Shown here piece by piece: positions 53,015 through 62,133 of a stretch of 64,000 bases of DNA. A program made the translations under genes and the position numbers. The first letter of the stretch is position 1. Each line of letters opens with the position of its first letter. The notes under the pieces are model-generated. The model was not told where the DNA came from and ran no database searches. It was given only the letters and a program-made list of their open reading frames with translations. Origin of the DNA: Marispirochaeta sp963667435 (GTDB taxonomy: Bacteria > Spirochaetota > Spirochaetia > JC444 > Marispirochaetaceae); contig OY763414.1 in the NCBI GenBank assembly GCA_963667435.1, positions 1,116,001 to 1,180,000 on the forward strand. Reading direction: 5' to 3'.

Positions 53015-53758
53015 TTAATCCTCCGGAGATGTTTCTATCAGCGTACTATAGAGCCGTGATTCCAGCTCCATCAGTCGGGGATGGGTAAGACGGCGTTCCA
53101 CGGGCGGGACAGGGTTATCGGCAGAAAAAAGAAAACGTCCCGGCGGCGGAGAGAGGACTGAAATCCGGTCGCCTAACATAAGAGCCTCCTGAATATCGTG
53201 GGTCACAAAAAGAGTTGTCGGAGCAGTCTCTTCCCAGAGCTGCAGAAACCACCTCACCAGGTCCAGCTTCCGTGCCAGATCCAGCGCCTGCAGGGGTTCA
53301 TCCATTAGCAGGATCTCCCCGGGGTAGGTAAACGCCCGGGCAATAACCGCCCTCTGCCGCATCCCGCCGGAGAGTTCCCGGGGATAAGATTCTGAAAAAT
53401 CTGCCATACCAACCCGTGCCAGGGAGTCCTCGGCAACTTTCCGCAAGCTGCCTTTTTCCAGAAGACCTTCAGAAACACCTCGTACACCTTCCAGAACAAA
53501 CTCCAGGTTCTGTCTGATAGTAAGCCAGGGGACAAGCCTGGGCTCCTGAAACAGATAGCTTATACGCCGGTTACCGATACCCTCAATTGTCCCCGAATCC
53601 GGGATAAGGAGACCGGCAAGCATGTTCAGCAGGGAGGTTTTTCCGCAGCCCGAGGGTCCCAGAAGTACAGAAACCTTTCCTGAAGGAATCTCCAGATCAA
53701 ATCCGTCAAAGAGCGTTAAATCTCCAAAACTTTTTCGTATTTCCTTCAGACAGATCAT
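53015..53758 (-). CDS. NitT/TauT-type ABC transporter ATP-binding protein
   Basis: 247 residues. Walker A LLGPSGCGKTSLLN, signature ELSGGMRQRAVIARAF, Walker B EILLMDEPLQALD and switch FVTHDIQEA. Energises the permease encoded before it (4-bp overlap). The family takes up nitrate, sulfonates, thiamine precursors and others. Confidence 0.93.
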   Translation of the reverse strand: MICLKEIRKSFGDLTLFDGFDLEIPSGKVSVLLGPSGCGKTSLLNMLAGLLIPDSGTIEGIGNRRISYLFQEPRLVPWLTIRQNLEFVLEGVRGVSEGLLEKGSLRKVAEDSLARVGMADFSESYPRELSGGMRQRAVIARAFTYPGEILLMDEPLQALDLARKLDLVRWFLQLWEETAPTTLFVTHDIQEALMLGDRISVLSPPPGRFLFSADNPVPPVERRLTHPRLMELESRLYSTLIETSPED

Positions 53759-54570
53759 AGAGATATCCCTCCGCGGCGAACCCCTCGAAAAAGCAGAGCA
53801 CTCCGCTGAAGAAGGAACTCGGTACAGGCTGAAATCAGCACAGCAGCAACCGTCCAGGCCACAACCTCAGCAGTTTCTATATAGATTTTGGCTTCATACA
53901 TGGAAGACCCTACTGCAATGGAAGGCCGGGAGAGGATCTCGGCGGCAATAACAGCCTTCCATATAATCCCCAGACCCGTCCGGGCCCCGGCCATAAAATA
54001 GGCAAACAGTCCGGGCATGAGAATTTTAAAGAGAATACGCTGTTTCGGGACCCGGTACACCTTCGCCATTTCTATCAGCCTGGGATCAACACTGCGAAGA
54101 CCGGCAACAACGTTCTCATATATTATGGGAAAAGCCATTAGTACCGCAACAAAAACCGGAACAAGTCCCGACGGAAACCAGATAAGGGCAAGTAGAATAA
54201 AAGACATGACCGGTGTACTGCGGATGGTAACAATAAGAGGCTTTAAAATATCCCGCAAATTCCCGAATAAACCGCTGGCTATTCCGAGAGTAAGCCCGGC
54301 AAAAGCAGATACCAGAAAGGCACATAAACCTCTTAAGGTGGTAGCCCATAAAGCCGGCAAAAAACCGGGTGAGACTGCAACTGAGATAAGTGTTCTGATC
54401 GTTTTAACCGGACCGGGAAGAATAACCTCGGAGCCCGCAAAGAGAGCTCCGATTTTCCAGACAGCCACCAGGAGCAGCACTCCCAGGAGAACCATCCCCT
54501 GGGGATAAGCGCCGGGATTGATATCTTTGTCTTTATTCGTAGAAATCATCTCCGGGGATTTTACCACCAA
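53755..54570 (-). CDS. NitT/TauT-type ABC transporter permease
   Basis: 271 residues with six membrane segments and the EAA loop EMAKVYRVPKQRILFKILMPGLFAYFMAGAR. Overlaps both the binding-protein gene (38 bp, or less if the ATG at 54549 is used) and the ATPase gene (4 bp). SsuC/TauC/ThiX-like. Confidence 0.9.
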   Translation of the reverse strand: MVVKSPEMISTNKDKDINPGAYPQGMVLLGVLLLVAVWKIGALFAGSEVILPGPVKTIRTLISVAVSPGFLPALWATTLRGLCAFLVSAFAGLTLGIASGLFGNLRDILKPLIVTIRSTPVMSFILLALIWFPSGLVPVFVAVLMAFPIIYENVVAGLRSVDPRLIEMAKVYRVPKQRILFKILMPGLFAYFMAGARTGLGIIWKAVIAAEILSRPSIAVGSSMYEAKIYIETAEVVAWTVAAVLISACTEFLLQRSALLFRGVRRGGISL

Positions 54571-55534
54571 CTGAGGCCGGTGCGAAGCCGAAGAAAACTG
54601 AATAGAGCTCTTCTACCCGGGGACGTGCTTCGGCGGCCCGCTGAAAGCGCAGATTGAGCCGGGGAACCGCCGAAGTAATAACCGGTGCTGGCATCTGCAT
54701 ATATTTGAATGCAAGAGGACCGGCTTCGGCAGGATTTGCATTTACCCAGTCGATTGCATCCACATAGGCGGCAAAAAAGTTTTCAACAGCATCCGGACGG
54801 GTTTCAAGCAGCTTGTTGCTTACAAGGATTCCTGTCATGGGATAGGTTTCTCCGGTACCGGATACTTCCGCCCAAACCTTCTGCAGATCGATCACCGGTT
54901 TCACCGCCGGATTCTTCGCCTGTACGATGCTTACAAAGGGTTCCGGAAGAACTGCAATATCAACCTTTCCAGAGACAAGCTGTGGGGTGATCGAAACCTG
55001 ATCATAGGTGAAATCGATTTTGACATCCTTATCAGGATCAAGTCCACTCTTCTGCAGGGTATAGCGGAGAATAAATTCCGGGGTTGATCCCTGACCGATA
55101 CAGTAGACTGTTTTTCCCTTAAGATCCGCCATGGATTTGATGTCATCCCGGGAGCTCACCACATGGATCAGACCGTCACCGGTAACTGCCTTGAAGGAGT
55201 AATCAACACCCTTATTTGACAGTATTGCTGCAAGATTGATTGGTACAGCTGCAATACTTACCTCGCCGGACATAATGCGGGCTATCATAATCTGGGGATC
55301 GGGAACAACCTCGTAGGAAGAGGTAACCCCTTCACCCAGAGCGGGATTATTCTCAAACAGCGGGAGCATACCCACTGAAGTAGGTCCTTTCAGTCCAGCA
55401 ATTTTCATTTCGACTGAAGGAAGGTTTACCGGTTCGACAGCATCAACAGATGATTCTGCACTCCCGCCGGCAAACAGCAGAACAGAGGGCATCAAAATTA
55501 AAAGCAGGAGCCCTGCGACAACAAGTTTGTTCAT
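54533..55534 (-). CDS. NitT/TauT-type ABC transporter substrate-binding protein
   Basis: 333 residues. Signal peptide MNKLVVAGLLLLILMPSVLLFAGG, again with the LFAGG ending. NMT1/SsuA-like fold: LKGPTSVGMLPLFENNPALG, SMADLKGKTVYCIGQGSTPEFILRYTLQKSGLDPDKDVKIDF, VLPEPFVSIVQAK. The ligand could be a sulfonate or a nitrogen or thiamine-type compound; nothing nearby decides. Confidence 0.9.
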   Translation of the reverse strand: MNKLVVAGLLLLILMPSVLLFAGGSAESSVDAVEPVNLPSVEMKIAGLKGPTSVGMLPLFENNPALGEGVTSSYEVVPDPQIMIARIMSGEVSIAAVPINLAAILSNKGVDYSFKAVTGDGLIHVVSSRDDIKSMADLKGKTVYCIGQGSTPEFILRYTLQKSGLDPDKDVKIDFTYDQVSITPQLVSGKVDIAVLPEPFVSIVQAKNPAVKPVIDLQKVWAEVSGTGETYPMTGILVSNKLLETRPDAVENFFAAYVDAIDWVNANPAEAGPLAFKYMQMPAPVITSAVPRLNLRFQRAAEARPRVEELYSVFFGFAPASVGGKIPGDDFYE

Positions 55535-55620
55535 ATATTCTCCTAAAGAATTATAGAGAAACAGTAATAAAGGAGCCTTTCTTGGTCAACCTGAGGCTGC
55601 ACAGAACCGCATACAGTAAA

Positions 55621-56823
55621 TCATGAAGAGATGCGTCCAACAGCCTCTGAGCAGAAAACAACCCCTGCAGCTAACCCTATAAGCAGCAAGGGGAGAATTG
55701 AGAGAGAGACCTGCTGAAGAAGCAGACCTGCCAGAGGCGGGATAAAGGCACTGCCGGTATATCCTGCGGCCATCTGCAGACCTATGATTCTTGCAGAATT
55801 CTCCTGGCCGAAACGTGCGGGTGTGTCATGGAGCATACCGGGAAAAACTGGAGCAAGACCAAAACCAAGAAGCAGAAAAGGCAGCCCGGAAATACCGGGA
55901 GAAGTAGAAAAAGCAGGCAGAAGAAAAAGAAGCAGAGCCGCGAGAAGTGAAATAGACATTCCCATGCGGATCAAAATGCTGTTGGAAAGACGAAAGGAGA
56001 GAAACCCTGACAGTATTCTACCTCCAGTTATGCCTGCATAATACAGCGCCATCCAGAGCGCTGCTGCATCAATACTGATTCCCCGGGTATACACAAGATA
56101 ACTGCTTCCCCATAAGCCTGCAGAAGATTCAGCGCCGCAATACAGCAGAAAGACAAAAAGGGCAAAAGGAAGACGCTTCCGGCTGATTTTTACAATTGAA
56201 ACCGTTGTCTCATCTTCCGGTGGAACAACCACCACACTGGTTGCTTGCTTCGTTCCCAGTCCTTGCCAGAGAGAGAAGCTGCTGAAAATAAGCAGGGCAA
56301 CAGAAAATTGAATGATAAACAGGGAAAAGTAGCCGGTACGCCAGGAGAATGCACCACCCAGAAAAGCAGCCATAATAAGCGGCCCAGTTGTTGCGCCAAG
56401 GCCCCAGAAAGCATGGAGCCAGTTCATATGGTGAGCACGAAAATGAAGGGCGACATAGTGGTTTAATGCGGCATCAACCGATCCTCCACCAAACCCAAGG
56501 GGTGCGGCAAACAACACCAGCCAGATCCAGGAGGGGGCAACGGCAAAACCAGCTAATGCCACTGCAGTCAGCAATGTACTGAACAGAGTTATGCGGTGAG
56601 TTCCAAGGGATGCAATCAAAAATCCACTGAAAAAGCTGGAAAGTATGGTTCCAGAGATTAGAACCATCGAAATTACCCCGCCAAGGCTTAGATTGAGCCG
56701 CCACTCCAGTTGTATTGCCGGAAAAGCAACCCCCAGTACAGAGTCCGGCAAACCTAAACTGATGAAAGTCAGGTAGATAACAGCCAGCAGTAGAATTACT
56801 CTGGAACGATTACTTCCATTCAT
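55621..56823 (-). CDS. Major facilitator superfamily transporter (FucP/YbjJ-like)
   Basis: 400 residues with twelve predicted membrane segments and GLPDSVLGVAFPAIQLEWRL at the start, typical of the sugar-MFS group. Its ATG overlaps the stop of the ROK regulator by 4 bp, so it is probably the target of that regulator. Substrate likely a sugar (inference). Confidence 0.85.
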   Translation of the reverse strand: MNGSNRSRVILLLAVIYLTFISLGLPDSVLGVAFPAIQLEWRLNLSLGGVISMVLISGTILSSFFSGFLIASLGTHRITLFSTLLTAVALAGFAVAPSWIWLVLFAAPLGFGGGSVDAALNHYVALHFRAHHMNWLHAFWGLGATTGPLIMAAFLGGAFSWRTGYFSLFIIQFSVALLIFSSFSLWQGLGTKQATSVVVVPPEDETTVSIVKISRKRLPFALFVFLLYCGAESSAGLWGSSYLVYTRGISIDAAALWMALYYAGITGGRILSGFLSFRLSNSILIRMGMSISLLAALLLFLLPAFSTSPGISGLPFLLLGFGLAPVFPGMLHDTPARFGQENSARIIGLQMAAGYTGSAFIPPLAGLLLQQVSLSILPLLLIGLAAGVVFCSEAVGRISS

Positions 56824-57842
56824 TTTTTTACAATCTCATACTGAAAAGAGAGTTTTTTAAGGGCCAGAAATTTCAAACCTTCCAGATAACTTTCGTGAAT
56901 ATCTTCCTCAAACCGCAGACAGGGATCGTGGCCGGGGGGCGTTCCAAGCTTCAGAGCATTCTGAATACGGCTGCGAACCCCGCTGGTGAAGGAATAGCCC
57001 GAAATAACCACAAAAACGGGATTAATTACCGCGTTAATGGATAAGATTGTCCGGGCAGCAAGTTCAGCAAAACCATCGGGGTCCTGCTGAATTTTCCCCT
57101 GGTCGGCGAACTTAACCGATAGTGGCAGATAGGCAACCTCTCCGGCAAAATTCGTATGCCCCCTGAGGATCTTCCCATGTACTATAATACCTGCACCAGG
57201 TCTTCCATTGTGCGGGTAATACAGGTAGGCAATACTCTCTGCTCCCCGGGCCGAGTTTCGTCGGTAAAAACCGAGGGCCGTCGAATTGACGTCATTTTCG
57301 CATATGATCGGAATACCGAATACCTGGCTTAACTGCCCGGCCAGAGATACACCGCTCAACCCTGCAATATCACAATCTCCGATTACACCGTTATTAATAA
57401 CAGCTGGAACTCCAATGCTTGCAGCTTTTATCTTGGGATAAAGGCTAACCATTTTCTGCAGGACCTCCTCCACTTCCGCAACTGTACCGGAAGAAAGTGG
57501 ACGGGTGTCATACCACACAACTTCGCCAAGGGTATTAATAACACCAGAAAAGACTGTTTTTTCTGAAGCCTCCTGTCTCAGGTAGATTACAGCCGCGTGA
57601 GAGAACTCTTCATTATAGACAAACTGACGGGAAGGCCGTCCACCGGTTGATTCCGCTGTTTGAATTTCCCTGACCTCACCGGTACGGAGAAGCTCTTTAA
57701 GAATGTTGCCGCAGGTTGCAACACTCAGTCCTGTTGTCTCGGCGAGACTGTTTTTGGTTGTAAACTCATTGTCCCGCAACGCTGCGCGTACAAGTTCCGT
57801 ATTCATCCGGCGGAGTGTAATAGATGATCTTATCACTTTCAT
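56820..57842 (-). CDS. ROK family transcriptional regulator (NagC/XylR-like)
   Basis: 340 residues: N-terminal winged helix (about 10-70: LVRAALRDNEFTTKNSLAETTGLSVATCGNILKELLRTGEVREI) followed by a ROK sugar-kinase-like fold (ASIGVPAVINNGVIGDCDIAGLSG, ICENDVNSTALGFYR). The usual ROK zinc cluster CxCGxxGC is not seen. Upstream of and overlapping the MFS gene; probable sugar-responsive repressor. Confidence 0.88.
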   Translation of the reverse strand: MKVIRSSITLRRMNTELVRAALRDNEFTTKNSLAETTGLSVATCGNILKELLRTGEVREIQTAESTGGRPSRQFVYNEEFSHAAVIYLRQEASEKTVFSGVINTLGEVVWYDTRPLSSGTVAEVEEVLQKMVSLYPKIKAASIGVPAVINNGVIGDCDIAGLSGVSLAGQLSQVFGIPIICENDVNSTALGFYRRNSARGAESIAYLYYPHNGRPGAGIIVHGKILRGHTNFAGEVAYLPLSVKFADQGKIQQDPDGFAELAARTILSINAVINPVFVVISGYSFTSGVRSRIQNALKLGTPPGHDPCLRFEEDIHESYLEGLKFLALKKLSFQYEIVKK

Positions 57843-57930
57843 TAACCCTTATCGTAAGTAATATAGCATACTTCAGGGATATTTCAAGACTATCGCTATC
57901 TTTTTTCTCTCCTCCTGTTACACTATCTTT

Positions 57931-58994
57931 ATGAAAAACCTGCTTTTTCGCACTGCCCCCGGGCTTGAGGATATGCTGAAAGGCGAAATACTAAAGGCGC
58001 TCCGAAAGACAGCACCGGGAACAGATATACTAAAAGCTTCAAATGGAAAAGGCTGGGTCAGAGTCTCTATCCCGAATTCCTGGAGTCCGAATGACATAGC
58101 TGCAGGAATTCCAACGGCTTTCAGGATTCTATCAGACTGCAGTATCGGTGCAAGAGGAGAATCCACCCCCGTCACGGCAGCAGAAAACATGATACAACAG
58201 TGCGGATCAGAACAATTGACCAACCGGATTCCTTTTCGAGTTACCTGCTACGCAGGTGACGAACCCTCCGGCACAAAAAGGGCCGTTGAACAGGCACTGG
58301 GTAAAAAGATAGTTGATAAAACAGGGGTACCGGTGAACCTTACAGAATACAGCATTAACTATGGCATTGAGTTTATTGACCGGCATATTATCTTTGGCGT
58401 GGTTCTGAGAGATGAAGAAAACATTTCCCAGTATAGAAAACAATTTCAGGTGCGCTCCTCGGTCAGGGCCATATAGCGGCGGGAATGCTCAGATTAAGCG
58501 GTTTTACAGAAAATCCCGGAGTAATGCTTGACCCGTGCTGCGGGTCGGGTACAATCCTTCTTGAGGCAGCCGCAACTGCTCACGAAGTACGTTTGTACGG
58601 AGTAGATATAGATCCGAAATGTGCGGAAGGAACCCAGCGAAATCTGGACTTTCAGAGCAAAGCCGGCACCGGGACAAAAACCCGGCAGGGAGATGCGCGT
58701 CAACTGCAGGAACTTTTTTCCGCCGGAAGTATTCACTATATAATCTCAAACCTGCCCTTTGGGATTCGCACGGGCAGGAAGATTAATTTCTACAGCTTCT
58801 ACCGGGATCTGCTGAAAGGCGCAGATAGAATACTTACACAAAAAGGTAGAGCTGCCCTTTTGATCGGACGGAAGAGGGGTATACTCGCAAGAGCAGTAGG
58901 AGATGATGGTCAGTTCAGAATAATACACCGACAGGGAATCGAAGTATCAGGGCTGCAACCTGCAATCTATATTCTGCAAAGAAAGGAGATTTGA
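57931..58994 (+). pseudogene. THUMP-domain RNA methyltransferase (RlmL/Trm14-like), split by a frameshift
   Basis: Two frames make one protein. The first (57931-58476) has the ferredoxin-like and THUMP domains (LLFRTAPGLEDMLKGEI, FRVTCYAGDEPSGTKRAVEQALGKKI, GVPVNLTEYSINYGIEFIDRHIIFGV). The second (to 58994) has the SAM methyltransferase: GMLRLSG, DPCCGSGTILLEAA, GVDIDPKCAEGTQRNL and catalytic NLPFGIRTG. They are joined at the GGG at 58466-58468: one extra G would give ..VRGHIAAGMLRLSG.., the family sequence. Function would be N2-guanosine methylation of tRNA or rRNA. Real frameshift, sequencing error in a G run, or recoding are all possible. Confidence 0.85.
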
Positions 58995-60001
58995 TGGAGT
59001 TTTTTTTCAACAGCCGGTTTAATTCTCTTATAGGGGGAATCAGCGGACAATTCGGCACAACTCCACTGGGTTTCCTTCTTTTCTGTCTTACTGTTCTGGC
59101 ATTTCCCCTGATTCTGTTTATTATCTACAGACGGCAGCAGAAGAAATCCAACAGGGAACAGCTTGAAAAGAGCCGCCGGATTATTGAAAAAAAAGCTGAA
59201 AAACTGGAGCTCAATGAAAAAGAAAAGGATGTCCTTTTTCGTCTTGCAGAAGAAGCAGGTTCGGGTAAATCCGGGTATCTTATCCTCTTTGATGAGCTGC
59301 GGTTTAATAAAGCAGTGGATACGCTGTCGGCCAGGGATCAGGACTTTGACAGCGATGCCGCCTCCGCACTCAGGGTTAAGCTGGAGTTTAAAATGGACAA
59401 CAGCGGTAAACCCAGGTCCACCGCGGCTCTTCCCAAAGGCAGTGCACTTCTTCTGAAAGGTGAAAAAGAGAAAACTGTTCTTCATGCGGAGTTGAATGCA
59501 ATTCTACCCGAAGGTTTTGAAATCCGCATACAACCGCCCTACAGACTGGCCCTGGGTGACAAGGCAGTGTTTCAGTATCAGAACTCCCATGGTGTGTTTC
59601 TCTTTAAGAGTGAATGCCTGAAACGGAACGGCCAGCTCCATGTGATGAGCCATCAGTCCCATTTCCAGCAGAAACAGAAAAGAGCTTTTTTCCGTTCCCC
59701 CTGGGACGGACCGGTAGACCTGTCACTTTTTGAAAAAGGCGATGCAGTCCCCGGCCGTTTTATTGAAATCGGCGGCGGCGGCGCCAGCGTCTCAAACCCC
59801 GGTGAAAAATTCAGCCAGGGAGATTTTATTTCTCTCACCTTCAAGCTTCCCGGTAACAGCCACCACTTCGAGCTCCGGGGACAGGTTCTGCGTACGACAA
59901 AACAGAACAGCCGGCTGCATATCAGATTTGAAGGACTCAAGGATGGAGACCGGGATAAAATAATCGGGCTTATCTTTAAACCCAAGGCGGAAGTGAAGTA
60001 G
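58991..60001 (+). CDS. Membrane-anchored PilZ-domain protein
   Basis: 336 residues. A single membrane segment (about 25-46: LGFLLFCLTVLAFPLILFIIYRR) is followed by a basic coiled-coil stretch, an HTH-like helical part, a YcgR-N-like beta domain (about 125-220), and a C-terminal PilZ domain (RAFFRSPWDGPVDLSLF ... RFIEIGGGGASV). Spirochaete PilZ proteins with this layout link c-di-GMP to motility (inference). Overlaps the methyltransferase gene by 4 bp. Confidence 0.85.
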   Translation: MMEFFFNSRFNSLIGGISGQFGTTPLGFLLFCLTVLAFPLILFIIYRRQQKKSNREQLEKSRRIIEKKAEKLELNEKEKDVLFRLAEEAGSGKSGYLILFDELRFNKAVDTLSARDQDFDSDAASALRVKLEFKMDNSGKPRSTAALPKGSALLLKGEKEKTVLHAELNAILPEGFEIRIQPPYRLALGDKAVFQYQNSHGVFLFKSECLKRNGQLHVMSHQSHFQQKQKRAFFRSPWDGPVDLSLFEKGDAVPGRFIEIGGGGASVSNPGEKFSQGDFISLTFKLPGNSHHFELRGQVLRTTKQNSRLHIRFEGLKDGDRDKIIGLIFKPKAEVK

Positions 60002-60013
60002 ACTCGATGCGCA

Positions 60014-60862
60014 ATGGATTACAATCACCGCTATTCGAATCTACCTGAACCGGATGATATTCAGGAATTTCAGAATAGAATTATCAACTACTACCATTCA
60101 GAAGGCCGAAACTTCCCCTGGCGCAAAAGCATAACCCCCTACTCCATCCTTGTCTCGGAAATCATGCTGCAGCAGACCCAAACCTATCGTGTTGAACCGA
60201 AATTTCTCCACTGGCTTGAAGAAGTACCGGGATTTTCCGAACTCGCTGATCTTTCAACCCCGAAACTGCTGGAACTTTGGCAGGGCTTGGGGTACAACCG
60301 ACGCGCACTTGCTCTGCGGGAATCAGCCCGTAAAGTTGTGAATGAGTTCAATGGAGAACTACCAGCGGACCCGGAGATACTTCGTACCTTTCCGGGTATC
60401 GGGCCTGCAACGGCTGCATCAATCTGTGCTTTCGCCTTTAACATGCCGGTGGTATTCATCGAAACCAATATCCGCAGAGTATTTATACATTTCTTCTTTA
60501 ACGATCAGGTCGAGGCGATAACAGACAAAGATCTGCAGCCTCTGGTGGAAGCAGCCCTTTATCGGGAAAGCCCCCGGGACTGGTACAACGCCTTGATGGA
60601 TATAGGCACAGAACTTAAAAGTGTTGTCTCCAATCCCAACAGACGCAGCAGGCACTACACAAAGCAGGCAGCCTTTGAAGGATCAAACCGTCAGGCCCGG
60701 GGGGCAATTCTTAAAATCCTGCAGTCCCATCCAGACCTTAAAGCAGTAGAGATTGCCGGAAAAACGGGGATTGGGTACGAAAGAATAGAAAAGGCAGCCC
60801 GTCAACTTGAGGAGGAAGGCTTTATAGCTGCGGAAAAAGGCATCTATAAATTAAAAAGCTAA
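60014..60862 (+). CDS. MutY-like HhH-GPD DNA glycosylase without Fe-S cluster
   Basis: 282 residues. Early block NFPWRKSITPYSILVSEIMLQQTQTYRVEPKF with the catalytic Glu (SEIMLQQT) and the helix-hairpin-helix LRTFPGIGPATAASICAFAF. Two differences from MutY: the Asp of the HhH-GPD loop (DGN) is Glu (FIETNIRRV), and the four Cys of the 4Fe-4S loop are missing (DIGTELKSVVSNPNRRSRHY). It ends with a winged helix (about 230-280) in place of the MutY C-domain. Probably a base-excision glycosylase; the mismatch substrate is uncertain. 12 bp after the PilZ gene. Confidence 0.85.
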   Translation: MDYNHRYSNLPEPDDIQEFQNRIINYYHSEGRNFPWRKSITPYSILVSEIMLQQTQTYRVEPKFLHWLEEVPGFSELADLSTPKLLELWQGLGYNRRALALRESARKVVNEFNGELPADPEILRTFPGIGPATAASICAFAFNMPVVFIETNIRRVFIHFFFNDQVEAITDKDLQPLVEAALYRESPRDWYNALMDIGTELKSVVSNPNRRSRHYTKQAAFEGSNRQARGAILKILQSHPDLKAVEIAGKTGIGYERIEKAARQLEEEGFIAAEKGIYKLKS

Positions 60863-61251
60863 TCACTCAGCTCAATGGGAATGCCCAGGGCACTGTCTTT
60901 ATAGAACAGAATTTGCCGGCCCCGAAGACCTGTGCGCGGCTTTTCCGCCAGAGGAGTACAGCCGTTTTTCTCAAGCTCAGCCATGTCACCTGGAATATCC
61001 TCAGAAGTAAAGGAAAAATGATGGATAAGGGCATGCTCTCCGGGAGCACTACCACGCATATTATTTTCTTCGTTATTGTCTTCAATAAGCTCTATGCTGC
61101 AGTTTTCAAAGGGAATAAGGGCGACTTTCTTTTTCGCTTCCGGTACAACCTTAACCGGGACCACAGGTTTGCCCAGAGATTTGCAGAACTGTTCCACAAC
61201 CTTTTCAATATCTGTAACTACAATTCCAATATGGTTGATTTTATCTATCAT
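60859..61251 (-). CDS. VOC-fold protein, methylmalonyl-CoA epimerase-like
   Basis: 130 residues from the ATG at 61251 (AGGAGG 5 bp before it). Two beta-alpha-beta-beta-beta modules with metal-ligand candidates His (KINHIGIVVTDIE), Glu (SIELIEDN), His (ALIHHFSF) and Glu (IPIELSD). The pattern resembles methylmalonyl-CoA epimerase but also other glyoxalase-family enzymes. Stands alone, convergent with the glycosylase gene (4-bp overlap). Confidence 0.75.
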   Translation of the reverse strand: MIDKINHIGIVVTDIEKVVEQFCKSLGKPVVPVKVVPEAKKKVALIPFENCSIELIEDNNEENNMRGSAPGEHALIHHFSFTSEDIPGDMAELEKNGCTPLAEKPRTGLRGRQILFYKDSALGIPIELSD

Positions 61252-61515
61252 GTGACCTCCTGAAATTACCATGGTATTATAGGCACATGAGCTTAAAAAA
61301 GTAACAGTTCCAACCCTCAGCTTTGTTGGATCTAAAGATGTGTGGTGGGCAACACAGAAAAAACTGCTGACCTTGCCAGATCAATCTCGGGATCTGAAAC
61401 ATCCATAGTGAACAGCAGACCCCTTTTGGGTGCAGAACTGGCAGATGAGGTTAATCCTAAGATTGCGGCCTTTCTTACTGGAAGACCATATAGATTTAAA
61501 AGAAGGAGAAGTAAA

Positions 61516-62016
61516 ATGAGTGGAATTATTATCTACAAATCAGCCTGCGTAAGCACAGAAAAGTATGCCCGCTGGATTGCCGATGAGACCGGCTACACCG
61601 CTGTGCCTGTCAAGGACGCCGGAAAACTTGATCTTACAAAATACGACACCATAATCGCAGGCAGCCTGATTATCGCCGGAAGAATGGCCATGGGCAAATG
61701 GCTGACAAAAAGATGGGAGAAAATTAAAGACAAGAAGGTGGTGCTGTTTTCAACCTCCGGCGAAAAACCGGATGACAGCGTAAAAGAGCGCTTTCTGACA
61801 GCAACCCTCAGTCCGGCAATTGCGGAAAAAGTAAGCTACTTTCCCCTTCACGGCCGCAGACGTCAGGCAGATCTTAAAGGGATGGCAAAGTTCATGATGT
61901 GGATCGCTGTGAAGTTTATTGCCAAAACTCCTGAAGAAAAGGAAGAAATAAGCAGGGACTTCGACGGCGTTGCCCGGGAGAACCTGGAGCCCCTGCTGGC
62001 AGTAGTTAAGGGCTGA
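61516..62016 (+). CDS. Flavodoxin-domain protein (HemG-like)
   Basis: 166 residues from the ATG at 61516, chosen because AAGGAG lies 7 bp before it and a flavodoxin strand follows (SGIIIYKSACVSTEKYARWIADETGY). FMN-binding shape: loop after the first strand, DTIIAGSLIIAGRMAMGKWL, VVLFSTSGEKPDD. Resembles the flavodoxin-fold menaquinone-dependent protoporphyrinogen oxidase family, but with SACVST for the usual T/SxTGNT. Role unknown. The frame is open for another 58 codons upstream (61342-61515). Confidence 0.78.
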   Translation: MSGIIIYKSACVSTEKYARWIADETGYTAVPVKDAGKLDLTKYDTIIAGSLIIAGRMAMGKWLTKRWEKIKDKKVVLFSTSGEKPDDSVKERFLTATLSPAIAEKVSYFPLHGRRRQADLKGMAKFMMWIAVKFIAKTPEEKEEISRDFDGVARENLEPLLAVVKG

Positions 62017-62080
62017 GCATAAAGCGCTCCCTGAAACAACACGAGTCTCTCTATACCGATATAGTAAAATCGCTACCCCG

Positions 62081-62105
62081 AAAAAAGGGCTCTTGATTAA
62101 GCCCT
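62081..62105 (-). terminator. Rho-independent terminator of the SulP gene
   Basis: AGGGCT and AGCCCT form a 6-bp stem with an 8-base loop and, on the minus strand, are followed by a run of six T. 28 bp past the SulP stop. Confidence 0.75.
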
Positions 62106-62133
62106 GCTCTATTAAAAACTATGTTAATTCAGC

